A DNA stretch of 44,868 nucleotides, taken from contig NZ_QZVS01000062.1 of the NCBI RefSeq assembly GCF_003602235.1, positions 1 through 44,868 on the forward strand. The letters are read 5' to 3'. Below, piece after piece: positions 7,283 to 14,909 of this stretch. A program made the position numbers and the translations under genes. The notes under the pieces were generated by a model. The model made no database searches and was not told the DNA's origin. It saw nothing but the letters and a program-made list of their open reading frames with translations. Positions within the stretch are counted from its first letter, which is position 1. Each line of letters opens with the position of its first letter. The DNA is from Cryobacterium melibiosiphilum. GTDB taxonomy: Bacteria > Actinomycetota > Actinomycetes > Actinomycetales > Microbacteriaceae.

Positions 7283-8218
7283 TTACTCGGACCGCATGAG
7301 CTGCTGAATCTCTGCATACGGGGCGGTATCGGTCCACGTGTAGCCGGTGGTGACGCTGACCGTTTTGAGGTTGGCGCGCACCACTTCGCGCCACTGGCCG
7401 CGGATCTTCACCCGGTCGCCCTTCGTGACGGTGGCGCGGTCGTAGCCGGTGGCCTTACCGCTCTCGACCTGGGCGGCGCGCACGGCTTCCCAATAGGCGA
7501 TCTGGTCGCGCTTCTCGTCGAGGTGCGGGGCGAGGCGGGTTGCGCGGGCCTGGATCTGCTCGGCGGTGGCGTCGAGGTAACCGCGGGTGTCGTCGTAGCA
7601 CTGCGCGGTTATGCGGCGTTCGAGCTTGCGGAGCTCAGCGCCCAAAGTTTCGATGCGGTTAGCCACGGTAACCGGGTTGTAACGGGCGTCGGTGGTGTGG
7701 GTGGCGGCGTCGGCGCGGGCCTGGGCGGTGGTGGCGTCTGCGCTGGCTTCGACTGACTTGCGCATGGCGTTATCTGCTCTGGCGATCGCGTTGCGGTGTC
7801 GGCCTTCGGAGTGGTGGCCCACCTTGATCGGCTCGCCTCCCTCGGGCAGGCGGTCGTGCGCGGCCTGCGCGTTGGCCCAGGCGGCATCGTCGGCACGGGT
7901 CTTGCGCTCTGCCTTCACGGCCAGGGCGTCTACACGGTCGGCCTGACGCTCGATCTTTCCGGCCTCGACGTCGGCGGTCGTGCGGTGGCTGCTGTCGATT
8001 TCGGTTTCAACCTCGAACCCCGCGGCTTCAAGTGCCGACTTCGTGCCGGTGATGGTGTGCAGCTTGGGCAGGCGGTCGCGGGACTGCGGCAGAAACCACG
8101 CGCTGATGCTGCGGCCCCAGCGCCACCCGACAGTCTTCAGGACTTCGGCGGTTCCGTCGCCTCGACTGGTGCCGTTGATCATAGTTCCGGCTTCGTGGGT
8201 GTGGGTGATGGTAAGCAT
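7283..8218 (-). CDS. DUF3560 domain protein
   Basis: 311 residues. The N-terminal 75 residues (MLTITHTHEAGTMINGTSRGDGT, then VGWRWGRSISAWFLPQSRD) and the following coiled segment of roughly residues 85-210, rich in Ala, Glu and Arg with repeated NAxxARADNA-like helices, match the DUF3560 family common on actinobacterial plasmids; its function is not known. The C-terminal 60 residues form a beta-rich tail (KGDRVKIRGQWREVVRANLK) that looks like a small KOW/SH3-like fold. ATG 8218 overlaps the stop of the preceding small gene (TAATG), and the longer upstream frame has no homology. It is the last gene of a three-gene minus-strand operon driven from leader A and followed by a double hairpin terminator. 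The neighbourhood suggests a role in plasmid establishment. Confidence 0.75.
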   Translation of the reverse strand: MLTITHTHEAGTMINGTSRGDGTAEVLKTVGWRWGRSISAWFLPQSRDRLPKLHTITGTKSALEAAGFEVETEIDSSHRTTADVEAGKIERQADRVDALAVKAERKTRADDAAWANAQAAHDRLPEGGEPIKVGHHSEGRHRNAIARADNAMRKSVEASADATTAQARADAATHTTDARYNPVTVANRIETLGAELRKLERRITAQCYDDTRGYLDATAEQIQARATRLAPHLDEKRDQIAYWEAVRAAQVESGKATGYDRATVTKGDRVKIRGQWREVVRANLKTVSVTTGYTWTDTAPYAEIQQLMRSE

Positions 8219-8406
8219 TAGCGGGTACCTCTCGGATTTGCGTAGTCGTTGAAGCGGGAGCCGTGCGGGGTCATGACGATGACGAACCGGCTTCGGGGGT
8301 TGGGGTAGCTCTGGCTGTTCCAATAGGTCGACATGTCGGCGCTGCTGAGCAGGTTGTCTGCTCCGAGCACGCCGAAGGTCTGGGGCGGAAGTTGAGTTGT
8401 GAGCAT
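8218..8406 (-). CDS. Small unknown protein (62 aa), middle gene of the leader A operon
   Basis: The start is ATG 8406 with a good GAGG site in the minus-strand text GAGGAAAAAACTCATG. The protein (MLTTQLPPQTFGVLGADNLL and ending SRFNDYANPRGTR) is polar with no signal peptide or membrane helix and no family I recognise. Its stop overlaps the DUF3560 start codon, so the two are probably co-translated. The tight overlap, the ribosome site and the common leader argue that it is real. Confidence 0.62.
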   Translation of the reverse strand: MLTTQLPPQTFGVLGADNLLSSADMSTYWNSQSYPNPRSRFVIVMTPHGSRFNDYANPRGTR

Positions 8407-8422
8407 GAGTTTTTTCCTCGAT

Positions 8423-8575
8423 CTAGGCGAAGCTGTCGGCGTAGCGGCTTGCGGTGCAGGTTTCGCCCGGCGCAGTGTCTGCGGCACCTGCGGACCGGCA
8501 ACCACGGCAGGCGCACCCGCTGGCGTAGCGCTCCCGGGGGTACGTGTTCTCGTACGGGTAATCTGACTCAGCCAT
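8423..8575 (-). CDS. Tiny cysteine-rich protein (50 aa), first gene after leader A
   Basis: ATG 8575 is preceded by GAGGAGAGAA, a strong ribosome site placed at the same distance as in the other two leader modules, which fixes the start. The protein has a CACRGC cluster at residues 21-26 and one more cysteine at about residue 39, suggesting a small metal-binding knuckle with a partner cysteine or a dimer. The N-terminus is Tyr/Glu-rich (AESDYPYENTYPRERY). I do not recognise a family. The gap to the next gene is 16 bases. Confidence 0.6.
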   Translation of the reverse strand: MAESDYPYENTYPRERYASGCACRGCRSAGAADTAPGETCTASRYADSFA

Positions 8576-8835
8576 GGGTTCTCTCCTCGTGAACAACTGT
8601 TTTTTTGCCCTATCTGGCAAGAGAAATCGATAGCGACCGGGAGCGGCGCAGTGCACGGATTCTCGGGCGAAATAAGCCCGCAGGGCGCGTCCGAGAATGT
8701 GGGTAACGAAGGCACGAAAGGGAGCTACGGTGAAACGCCAGAAAGGACAAAAAGGCCCATTGGACAGTGCCGCAAAGCGGCCCCAATTCGCTTGTGACGG
8801 CATGGCCGTCTTGGTTTCAGAGTGATATCACTGTG
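8576..8835 (-). promoter_or_regulatory. Structured leader A (repeat family), drives the DUF3560 operon
   Basis: Minus-strand order from upstream: palindrome AGTGATATCACT (8821-8832); hairpin GACGGC-CAT-GCCGTC; hairpin GCCGC-TTT-GCGGC; a conserved tract containing TTTCTGGCGTTTCACCGTAG; a stem ATTCTCGG/CCGAGAAT (8659-8666 with 8691-8698) whose loop holds CTTATTTCG; conserved GGTCGCTATCGATTTCTC; a small TTGCC/GGCAA-like hairpin followed by seven A; then a ribosome site and ATG. The same order is seen in leaders B and C with changed but still pairing stems. It is either a cis-acting RNA or a promoter in folded DNA. Confidence 0.75.
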
Positions 8836-8855
8836 ATCTCCCGCTGTGGGGGAGC

Positions 8856-8900
8856 GCGAGGGGAAGCGCCCCTCGCCGGCCAGCCGTGAGGCTGACCGGC
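8856..8900. terminator. Double hairpin after the DprA-like gene
   Basis: GCGAGGGG-AAGCG-CCCCTCGC (8856-8876) is followed by GCCGGCCAGCC-GTGA-GGCTGACCGGC (8875-8900, one mismatch). It lies just past the stop at 8908 on the minus strand and before leader A, so it separates two transcription modules. No U-tract is present. Confidence 0.65.
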
Positions 8901-8907
8901 TATCCGA

Positions 8908-9825
8908 CTAGAGTGCGGCGGCATCCTCGGCGTTGGTGACGAGCTGCGCCCCGTATTCGCGGATCAGGCGGTGGCAGCCTGCACTGGCTGGTGACGTGAT
9001 CGGGCCAGGAACGGCGCCCACGGGGCGGTTGATTCCGAGGGCGTGCGCGGCGATATTCAGGGCACCTGAGCGCCAGCCGGCTTCCGTGACGACGGTCGCC
9101 CGGGCGGCGGCGGCGATCAACCGGTTACGCATCAGGAACCGGTATTTGGTGGGGCTCTGGCCGAAGCCGATTTCGGTTGCCACCGCGCCCGCTTCCGCGA
9201 TCCTTGACAGGAGTTCGTGGTGGCCGCTGGGGTAGTAGCGGTCGAGTCCTCCGGCGAGGTAGGCGACCGTGCGCCCGTCGCTGGCGAGGGCTGCCCGGTG
9301 GGCCATTCCGTCGATCCCGTATGCTGCGCCACTGATGATGGTGTGGCCACGGCTGACGAGTCCGGCGGTTATTTCCATCGTGGCGTGTTCCCCGTAGCCG
9401 CTTGCAGCTCTCGCGCCCACTACGGCCGTGCTGAGGGAATCGGTCAGGATCTCGGTCGTCCCTCGTGCCCAGAGCGCGTACGGGGCAGCTGCGCCGAGGT
9501 CGTTGAATCCGGCGGGCCAGTGCGGGTGCTCGGGGGTGATGAGTTCCGCGCCCGAGGTGGTGGCATCGAATGTTGCGGCGATGCTGGCAGCTGTGGAGCG
9601 GGGCAGCGCGCGCGCTCGAAGGGGCGTGACGTCGATTCCTGCCGCGTCGCCGGTCCCGTGCAGGATTACGTCGAGCGCTTCTTCTGCTCCCAACGCTTTG
9701 ATGAGTTCGCCGGTGCCGCTGTCGCCGGGTTCGCTAATGACGGTCCAGATTCCGCGCGCGGCCGCGTCGGGGCTGTACTGCTGGATGGTGGGGACCTGGT
9801 TGCTGATGCTGCCTAGCGTGCTCAT
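8908..9825 (-). CDS. DprA-like single-strand DNA-binding protein (DNA_processg_A family)
   Basis: 305 residues. After a divergent N-terminal helical part (about 1-85), the Rossmann-like DprA core is clear: VVGARAASGYGEH at about residue 148, SGAAYGIDGMAHRAAL at about 178, GGLDRYYPSGHHEL at about 206, FLMRNRLIAA at about 237 and GPITSPASAGCHRLI near 278. DprA/Smf proteins bind incoming single-stranded DNA and load RecA in transformation; on a mobile plasmid the likely substrate is the strand entering by conjugation. ATG 9825 is fixed by the ribosome site GAGGGAGAGAG conserved with the neighbouring leaders. The C-terminal winged helix of chromosomal DprA is absent. It is a single-gene module with leader B upstream and a double hairpin downstream. 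Confidence 0.88.
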   Translation of the reverse strand: MSTLGSISNQVPTIQQYSPDAAARGIWTVISEPGDSGTGELIKALGAEEALDVILHGTGDAAGIDVTPLRARALPRSTAASIAATFDATTSGAELITPEHPHWPAGFNDLGAAAPYALWARGTTEILTDSLSTAVVGARAASGYGEHATMEITAGLVSRGHTIISGAAYGIDGMAHRAALASDGRTVAYLAGGLDRYYPSGHHELLSRIAEAGAVATEIGFGQSPTKYRFLMRNRLIAAAARATVVTEAGWRSGALNIAAHALGINRPVGAVPGPITSPASAGCHRLIREYGAQLVTNAEDAAAL

Positions 9826-10095
9826 GGGCTCTCTCCCTCGTGGACAACTGTTTTTTTGCCTGTCTGGCAAGAGAAATCGATAGCGACCGGGAGTGCCGAA
9901 GTGCGCTGTTCGATGGGCGAAATAAGGAAGCGTGCGACCGCGCCCGGCGAACTGGGTACGTAGGTGCGGAGGGAGCTACGGTGAAACGCCAGAAAGGCCA
10001 AAAAGTCATCAGGGCAGTGCCGCGCAGCGGCTCCGAACTGCTGTCGACGGCAGCGCCGTCATGGTTTCAGAGTGATATCACTTTGATATCTCCCC
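9826..10095 (-). promoter_or_regulatory. Structured leader B (repeat family), drives the DprA-like gene
   Basis: It has the same architecture as leader A. The palindrome AGTGATATCACT lies at 10071-10082 with a second GATATC eleven bases on; then GACGGC-GCT-GCCGTC and GCCGC-TGC-GCGGC hairpins; the TTTCTGGCGTTTCACCGTAG tract; and a stem at 9908-9919 with 9941-9952 in which the outer GTTCG/CGAAC and inner GGGCG/CGCCC arms pair around a mismatch. The loop holds CCTTATTTCG. The 3' part GGTCGCTATCGATTTCTCTT and the TTGCC-AGACA-GGCAA hairpin are nearly identical to leader A. Confidence 0.77.
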
Positions 10096-10220
10096 GGCCG
10101 CGCAGCGGCTCAAAATAGGGGGATGGGCACAGCGGCCGCGCCGCTGTTCGGTCACGGCCCGTCAGGGGCGTGTGCCTGGTGGCAGGCTCCGGCCTCCGTA
10201 CCGGGGCCGGGTGAGGGAAG

Positions 10221-10257
10221 GACCCGGCGCGGCAGTGGGGGACTGCCGCGCCGGGTC
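10221..10257. terminator. Perfect 16-bp hairpin after the ParB-like gene
   Basis: GACCCGGCGCGGCAGT pairs fully with ACTGCCGCGCCGGGTC around GGGGG. It lies 11 bases past the stop of the minus-strand gene at 10269. The very stable stem suggests a transcription end or an RNA-protecting structure, but no U-run follows on the minus strand. Confidence 0.72.
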
Positions 10258-10268
10258 TTGTGCTGAGG

Positions 10269-11669
10269 CTAGTCCGCGATCTTCGCGGCGGCTTGGGCTG
10301 CCTTGGTCGCAGCGTTCTCGGCAACCGTGTCGATCACGATTCGCTCAACGTCGCTGAGGCCGTAGCCCCATGCGGCCAGCTGCTCGAAGTAGCGGGCGCT
10401 GATCGCGTCCGGGTAGCGCCACGTTTCCTTGCTGGTGCTGTCCTCGATACCGGCCAGCACGATGGCGAGGCTGACGTGCTGCGCCTTGGTGGAGGTCTTT
10501 TCCACCAATGCGGAGAGCTTGTCGGCATCCCAGCAGTTCGCCCGCTTCATCCCGAGCAGAGTGTGCGCCAGCACGTTTCCGTTCTGGATGGCTTTGCCGA
10601 CCATGCTGTGGTGCACGGTCAGGCCCACTGTGATGGCCTGGGTGGCATCCTTCGGGAGCGTCTTACGGCTCAGGAACTCTGCCAGCCATTCGCGGCGCAC
10701 GACCTCAGCACTGCCCCACGCCTTGTTGTTGGCGATCAGGGTCTTACGTTCGGCCTTCTGCTCGTCGCTCATCGGCCCGCTGGTAGCCCCGCTGCCGCTG
10801 GACTTGCGAAATCCGGCAGCCTTGGGGTCTTTCAGGAAGTAACGCACGGTGGCGGTGTCACTGCTGCTGTACGCGTACACGTAGGCGGCGCGGCCCTCAC
10901 TGTTGGCGATGTGCTCGACGGTGACAGTCTCGCCGTCGGCGGTGGTCAGGTAACTGATGCTCGTGTAGTCGTTCTCGTAGGATCCCCGGTCGCGGTCCAG
11001 CACCTCGAAGCCGCGCGAGATCAGGTCGGCGGTCGCGTCGGCCTTCATTGTCGCTACGCGCTTGTCGTCGCGTGCGCGCTGCGCTGCGTGAGCGAACTGC
11101 TCGGGGCTGGTGGTGGCAATGTCGATGAGCACGGACACGGTTTCAACGTCACCCTCGAATTCAATCAAGGCGGCAGCCTGGTCGAGAGTGAGCGAGTGAC
11201 TGACGATGGCGGATGCCGCGACGGCGTTCTCTGCCACAGCGATTCCGGCCTTGACTGTGGCGGGCTTGCTGCCCAGTCGCTTAGCGATCACGGCGGGGGT
11301 CAGGCCCTCGAAAGCCAACTGCTGGAACGCGGCAACCCGGTCGGCGTCGGTGACGGCCTCACGGTGATCGTTCTCGGCCATCTGCTGCACGATCCGCTCG
11401 ACGGTCGTTTCGTCGACGGCAACCACGTAGGCCGGCATCGTAGCCAAACCAGCCTCCCGAGCGGCCAAGGTGCGGCGCTGCCCGGCTCGCACGATCAGGT
11501 TGCCCTGATCGTCGCGGCGGGCGAGGATCGGCGTCAGGACGCCGTTTGCTTTGATGCTGGCCACGAACTCGCGGCCCAGCTGAGCTTCGGTGCGCACATT
11601 CGCTTCCACGACGATCAGGTGCGGGTCAATGTGCTCGATGGTGCCGACATTTACGGTGGTAGTAGTCAT
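10269..11669 (-). CDS. ParB/RepB/Spo0J-family protein (ParB N-terminal domain)
   Basis: 466 residues. The N-terminal ParB/Srx-like domain is visible at about 10-110: IDPHLIVVEANVRTE, then FVASIKANGVLTPILARRDD, VRAGQRRTLAAREAG and QQMAENDHREAVTDADR. A helix-turn-helix follows (LTPAVIAKRLGSKPATVKAGI, about 125-150). The long C-terminal half has no motif I know. Proteins of this class are widespread in the early-transferred part of conjugative plasmids, and some act as CTP-dependent DNA clamps or nucleases. It is not next to parA, which has its own small partner, so a segregation role is unlikely to be its only one. ATG 11669 follows GGAGAGAGAACCCA, the same start context as the other leader modules. 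Confidence 0.85.
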   Translation of the reverse strand: MTTTTVNVGTIEHIDPHLIVVEANVRTEAQLGREFVASIKANGVLTPILARRDDQGNLIVRAGQRRTLAAREAGLATMPAYVVAVDETTVERIVQQMAENDHREAVTDADRVAAFQQLAFEGLTPAVIAKRLGSKPATVKAGIAVAENAVAASAIVSHSLTLDQAAALIEFEGDVETVSVLIDIATTSPEQFAHAAQRARDDKRVATMKADATADLISRGFEVLDRDRGSYENDYTSISYLTTADGETVTVEHIANSEGRAAYVYAYSSSDTATVRYFLKDPKAAGFRKSSGSGATSGPMSDEQKAERKTLIANNKAWGSAEVVRREWLAEFLSRKTLPKDATQAITVGLTVHHSMVGKAIQNGNVLAHTLLGMKRANCWDADKLSALVEKTSTKAQHVSLAIVLAGIEDSTSKETWRYPDAISARYFEQLAAWGYGLSDVERIVIDTVAENAATKAAQAAAKIAD

Positions 11670-11880
11670 TGGGTTCTCTCTCCATCAACTGATTTTTTTT
11701 GCCTGTCTGGCAAGAGAAATCGATTGAGAGCGGGAGTGCCGTAGTGCACGGCTGGTCGGGGAAAATAAGGGAGCGTGCGACCGCGCCCGACCAGGTGGGC
11801 ACGTAAGCACGGAAGCGAACTACGATGACCGGCCAGACAGACAAAAAAAGATGAAAAAGCCGCCGCGCAGCGGTCCCAGG
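11670..11880 (-). promoter_or_regulatory. Structured leader C (repeat family), drives the ParB-like gene
   Basis: The best-paired member of the family: CTGGTCGGG at 11752-11760 pairs perfectly with CCCGACCAG at 11786-11794, enclosing a loop with CCTTATTTT. The common tracts CGTAGTTCGCTTCCGTGC upstream and AATCGATTTCTCTTGCCAG downstream, the TTGCC-AGACA-GGCAA hairpin with an A-run, and the ribosome site are all present. Upstream are GCCGC-TGC-GCGGC and GACCC-TGC-GGGTC hairpins. Unlike A and B it has no AGTGATATCACT palindrome. Confidence 0.77.
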
Positions 11881-11949
11881 ACCCGCAGGGTCTCCCCACC
11901 GGGGTGCACCTAGACGACTGGTCAGACCCCGAGCCCTGGCGAGGATATG

Positions 11950-12065
11950 CCACGAAAGCCCGCAACGCAGGCACGAGCGCGAACTCTGATGACCGGCCGG
12001 AATGGTCAAAAAGCGCAACAAAACAGTGCTGCGAAGCGGCTCCGCTTGGGCAGATTGATGGCGAC
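11950..12065 (-). repeat. Degenerate leader copy E, without a gene
   Basis: On the minus strand the tract CCGGCCGGTCATCAGAGTTC, then GCGCTCGTGCCTGCGTTGCG, preceded by a GCTTTTTGACC stretch and the GCCGC-TTC-GCAGC-like hairpin, matches the 5' half of leaders C and D. The central stem and the 3' half are not recognisable and no gene follows before leader C. I read it as a decayed copy. Confidence 0.55.
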
Positions 12066-12185
12066 CGCGCCGCCGTTCCTGTGAGTGGGACAGGGACTCG
12101 AGGCAGCGCCGCAGCGTCCGTTGCTCTTGTTCCGGGCAGGGAAACCTCGGGTTGCCCCCAGTAGGGTGCCATGATGCCCGAGCTA

Positions 12186-12512
12186 CCAACGTTCGGGATT
12201 TTCACCGTGGGCGTCGTACAGCTCTGCAGACCCCGGTCGGAAATAGTAGATACCGCCTCGTAAAATATAACTTCCCTGACAAATAGTGGCGTCCAGGAGG
12301 GTCACCCCCTCCAATGCGCTGTCCGCCTCTCAACGGGCTTGGGCAGTAATGAGCATTAGAACAATAGACGTTGGTGAGAAATCGACGACGGCTCGACCAT
12401 TATTTCTATTAAGCATTGTTAGCTTTAGGACCTGATCTGTCGTATCGTTCGAGAAACTGCTGGTTCGGACACAGGGTGCCGTTCGGCAGCAATCGAAATT
12501 GGGGGGCATCTT
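12186..12512 (+). promoter_or_regulatory. AT-richer region with the presumed promoter of the I36/ABC cargo operon
   Basis: This stretch is visibly poorer in GC than its surroundings and contains no gene. A hairpin GGAGGG-TCAC-CCCCTCC lies near 12295-12312 and AT-rich runs (TATTTCTATTAAGC near 12400) could hold a -10 element. A ribosome site (GGGGGGC) lies just before ATG 12513. The transcription start cannot be fixed by eye. Confidence 0.4.
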
Positions 12513-12884
12513 ATGAGGAAACGAAACAAGGCCGGGTTGGTCGGACTGCTGGTTGCCGGGGCAAGCATTCTCGGCATAGGCGCAGTTCCTGCTAACGCAG
12601 CACTGTCGGATTGCGGCAGCTCACGATTCTGTGTTTGGACCAACACTGAATACACCGGAACGCTCTGGCAATACAACACGACGACTGCTTCCGGCCAAAA
12701 TATGGGAATTTCATCGCTCGCAAACAAGAAGTCGTACAGCATTCGCGTCTGGGATGCCGAAAATTTCAGTGGCAATTCTAAGGCGTTCGGGGCGTCGTAC
12801 GCAACGAACAACTTAGGTATTCACAACAGGTATGGACCCCTTACTTGGAACGATGCGATTCGTAGCTTCCAACAGGGAGCTTGA
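12513..12884 (+). CDS. Secreted peptidase-inhibitor family I36 / beta-gamma-crystallin-like small protein
   Basis: 123 residues with a clear Sec signal peptide: basic MRKRNK, a hydrophobic stretch LVGLLVAGASILGIGAV and cleavage after PANA near residue 29. The mature part of about 94 residues begins with a two-cysteine motif DCGSSRFCVW and continues with Greek-key-like strands (YTGTLWQYN, NFSGNSKAFG), the pattern of the I36 inhibitor family (SMI-type, crystallin-like fold). Family members include metalloprotease inhibitors, but many are unassigned. Here it is the first gene of an operon with a lipoprotein, an HlyD-like adaptor and a MacB-like exporter, so a secreted effector or bacteriocin-like role protected or exported by the transporter is possible. 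That is inference from layout. Confidence 0.75.
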   Translation: MRKRNKAGLVGLLVAGASILGIGAVPANAALSDCGSSRFCVWTNTEYTGTLWQYNTTTASGQNMGISSLANKKSYSIRVWDAENFSGNSKAFGASYATNNLGIHNRYGPLTWNDAIRSFQQGA

Positions 12885-12886
12885 GC

Positions 12887-13771
12887 GTGCGCGCACGGCG
12901 GGCAGATAGCCGTCCATCCCGAGTTTTGGCCATACTGCTGCCAGTGGTGATCCTCACGGTGACGGGCTGTTCGCCAAATCTGGATGTTGACAGTTACTCC
13001 TCCGTGCGCGCAGTTCTCTCAGAGCAATCGGAGGCGATCGGCCTTCCTCTCGACGACTACCTCATGACCTCGTCGGATGAATCTGCCGCGCAAGCGGCAA
13101 ACTTCATTTTGATGAATGCTTGCATGGAAGAGTCTGGGCTCGAATACGAGCTGGGAAAAATTGATTGGTCCGACGTCGGCGGGCTCCCCGACCGGCGATA
13201 CGGACTGTGGAGTGCAGATAACGCTGCGCGCTACGGATACAACATACCGACGGACGCTGCGGTCGCAGACGCCTACGCGACTGTCGACGAAAAATCCGAG
13301 GACGAGACGTACTACAACAGCAGTATGAATTGTGTGCAGAGTATTGATGCTGTTCCCATCATTCGCGCCGATTACGAAGGCGACGCAAATGTCACAAATC
13401 TCACCGAGGTCGCCACCAGGGGAGTGAGTGAAGCTCAGCAGTACGCCCGTGAACAATCGGAGTGGGACGCGGCCATCGACGAATGGCACCAATGCGCTAC
13501 AGATGCCGGGCTGACCGTCGACGCAAGCGGCGACGAGGAAGTATGGACGCCGCGGCTGCCGGCTACCGATGAAGAGAGTCGGGTCAAGATTGCCGTCGTC
13601 GACGTAGCATGCAAGAGTCAAGTGCAATTGATCCAGCGGCTTAGCGATCTCGAGGCTCGCTATCAAGCTGCCTACATTGCTGAGAATGAGGCGAGACTCA
13701 AGACTCTCGCAGACGCCAAAGCAGCTGCCCTAGAAAGGATTCGGTCGATTGTCGCGCAGGGTGGGAGCTAG
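12887..13771 (+). CDS. Predicted lipoprotein of unknown function
   Basis: 294 residues from GTG 12887, which has GGGAG seven bases upstream; a TTG two codons earlier overlapping the previous stop is an alternative. The signal segment VLAILLPVVILTVTGC ends in a lipobox (VTGC), so the mature protein is lipid-anchored on the outside of the membrane. The rest is acidic and mostly helical, with an Asp/Glu-rich middle and a C-terminal coiled-coil-like part (QRLSDLEARYQAAYIAENEA). Several cysteines (NACMEES, MNCVQS, HQCATD, DVACKS) are spaced for disulfides. I do not recognise a family. Position between the secreted protein and the transporter suggests an immunity or docking function. Confidence 0.72.
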   Translation: MRARRADSRPSRVLAILLPVVILTVTGCSPNLDVDSYSSVRAVLSEQSEAIGLPLDDYLMTSSDESAAQAANFILMNACMEESGLEYELGKIDWSDVGGLPDRRYGLWSADNAARYGYNIPTDAAVADAYATVDEKSEDETYYNSSMNCVQSIDAVPIIRADYEGDANVTNLTEVATRGVSEAQQYAREQSEWDAAIDEWHQCATDAGLTVDASGDEEVWTPRLPATDEESRVKIAVVDVACKSQVQLIQRLSDLEARYQAAYIAENEARLKTLADAKAAALERIRSIVAQGGS

Positions 13772-14909
13772 CCCAGGCCCGGAAATTCGCATAGAAGCCG
13801 TGTCCCATCCTCGGCGAATCGTCGTGTTCATTGGATCGGCGGTCGTCATCGCCGCCCTTGCCTTCGTGGTTGGGACGTGGGTCTCAACACCGGAATCCCT
13901 CGCGATTTCCGCAGCAGACACAATAGTGCCGGTCTATGTCTCCGCCGAGCAGCGGGAAGTTGGCAATTTTTCGACAACTCAGGGCGCTATCGTGCCCGGA
14001 AAAACGCTTGAGGTGCGAGCGAGCACTCCGGCGGGATCTGTTCGCCCTGTGGTAACCGCCGTCAATTATTCGGTCGGCAGCGAGGTTGTGTCAGGGAGCT
14101 CACTCGCATCAGTTTCGGATCGGCCACTAATTGTTCTAATGACGCCGATTCCGTTGCAACGCGACCTGTATTTCGGGGATATCGGCAACGACGTATCTCG
14201 TTTGCAGGATGCGCTCCGTGTCGCTGGAGTCCTTACTACAGCCTCGACCGGAGTGATGAACCGCGAGACACTAGCAGCTATCCGTTCTGTGTATGAGCCC
14301 ACCGGAGCTTCTGCGCCCGGAGGGACTGGCACAAACACCTACCTCCGCCTCGAGGAAATCGTGGCAATTCCGGTGAAATCAGCCACAGTCATTTCGATAA
14401 GTACTGTCGGAGATATCCTGGCGGACAGTCCCGTTGCCACCGTGCAAACATCACCGAACACGTTGGTGGCGCACGCTAGCGTCCTGCAAATCGAATCCCT
14501 CGTCGTCGGCTCGACCGTTACCGTCGATTCATCTGCGCATAAGGGCAGCGGGACGATAGTCGGAACGGGACCGTTTAGTGCCACTGGAACGACTACCGAC
14601 ACGGGCGCCGGTTACGATATTTACGTCGATTTACCGGCCGAGGACCTGGCAAAGTTCAATGTGAACGATTTAGCCACCGTCACCGTCGCTCACGATGTCC
14701 GCGACAGCCTCGCTATTCCACTGATCGCAATCCGCCAAGACGACTCGGGGAGTTACGTCATGGTCGACGGGGAAACGACCTCCGCTGGCACCGACACCAA
14801 CCCCGGGGACATGCGTATCCCAATCACAGTCACCCAACAATCCGGCGGGTGGGCGGCGATTGAGCCGACCGATGGCATTTCACCGAGCACCAGGATCCGT
14901 GCCAACTAG
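13749..14909 (+). CDS. HlyD-like efflux adaptor with a peptidoglycan-binding domain
   Basis: 386 residues starting at TTG 13749 (AAAGGA upstream), overlapping the lipoprotein gene by 23 bases. One membrane helix at about residues 25-45 (VVFIGSAVVIAALAFVVGTW) anchors it. The barrel-type adaptor parts lie around TTQGAIVPGKTLEVRA (about 78) and VATVQTSPNTLVAHASVL (about 230). Between them, GDIGNDVSRLQDALRVAGVL and MNRETLAAIRSVYE make a peptidoglycan-binding-like domain. This architecture accompanies MacB-type transporters in Gram-positive bacteria, linking the transporter to the cell wall. It overlaps the next gene by one to three bases (TAGTG). Probably one complex with the downstream ABC protein. 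Confidence 0.8.
   Translation: MSRRVGASPGPEIRIEAVSHPRRIVVFIGSAVVIAALAFVVGTWVSTPESLAISAADTIVPVYVSAEQREVGNFSTTQGAIVPGKTLEVRASTPAGSVRPVVTAVNYSVGSEVVSGSSLASVSDRPLIVLMTPIPLQRDLYFGDIGNDVSRLQDALRVAGVLTTASTGVMNRETLAAIRSVYEPTGASAPGGTGTNTYLRLEEIVAIPVKSATVISISTVGDILADSPVATVQTSPNTLVAHASVLQIESLVVGSTVTVDSSAHKGSGTIVGTGPFSATGTTTDTGAGYDIYVDLPAEDLAKFNVNDLATVTVAHDVRDSLAIPLIAIRQDDSGSYVMVDGETTSAGTDTNPGDMRIPITVTQQSGGWAAIEPTDGISPSTRIRAN

Noticed and set aside
10269..11669. ParB partner of the parA at 1281-1934
   Set aside because: That parA has its own overlapping RHH partner and octamer centromere; the ParB-like gene is 8 kb away under a different leader.
10260..11744. Plus-strand frame of 494 codons opposite the ParB-like gene
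   Set aside because: Shadow of the minus-strand gene; no homology, and it runs through the terminator hairpin.
12513..12884. Lactococcin 972-type bacteriocin
   Set aside because: The transporter neighbourhood fits, but the mature sequence has the two-cysteine I36/crystallin-like pattern and not the lactococcin 972 motif, so the family call was kept as I36.
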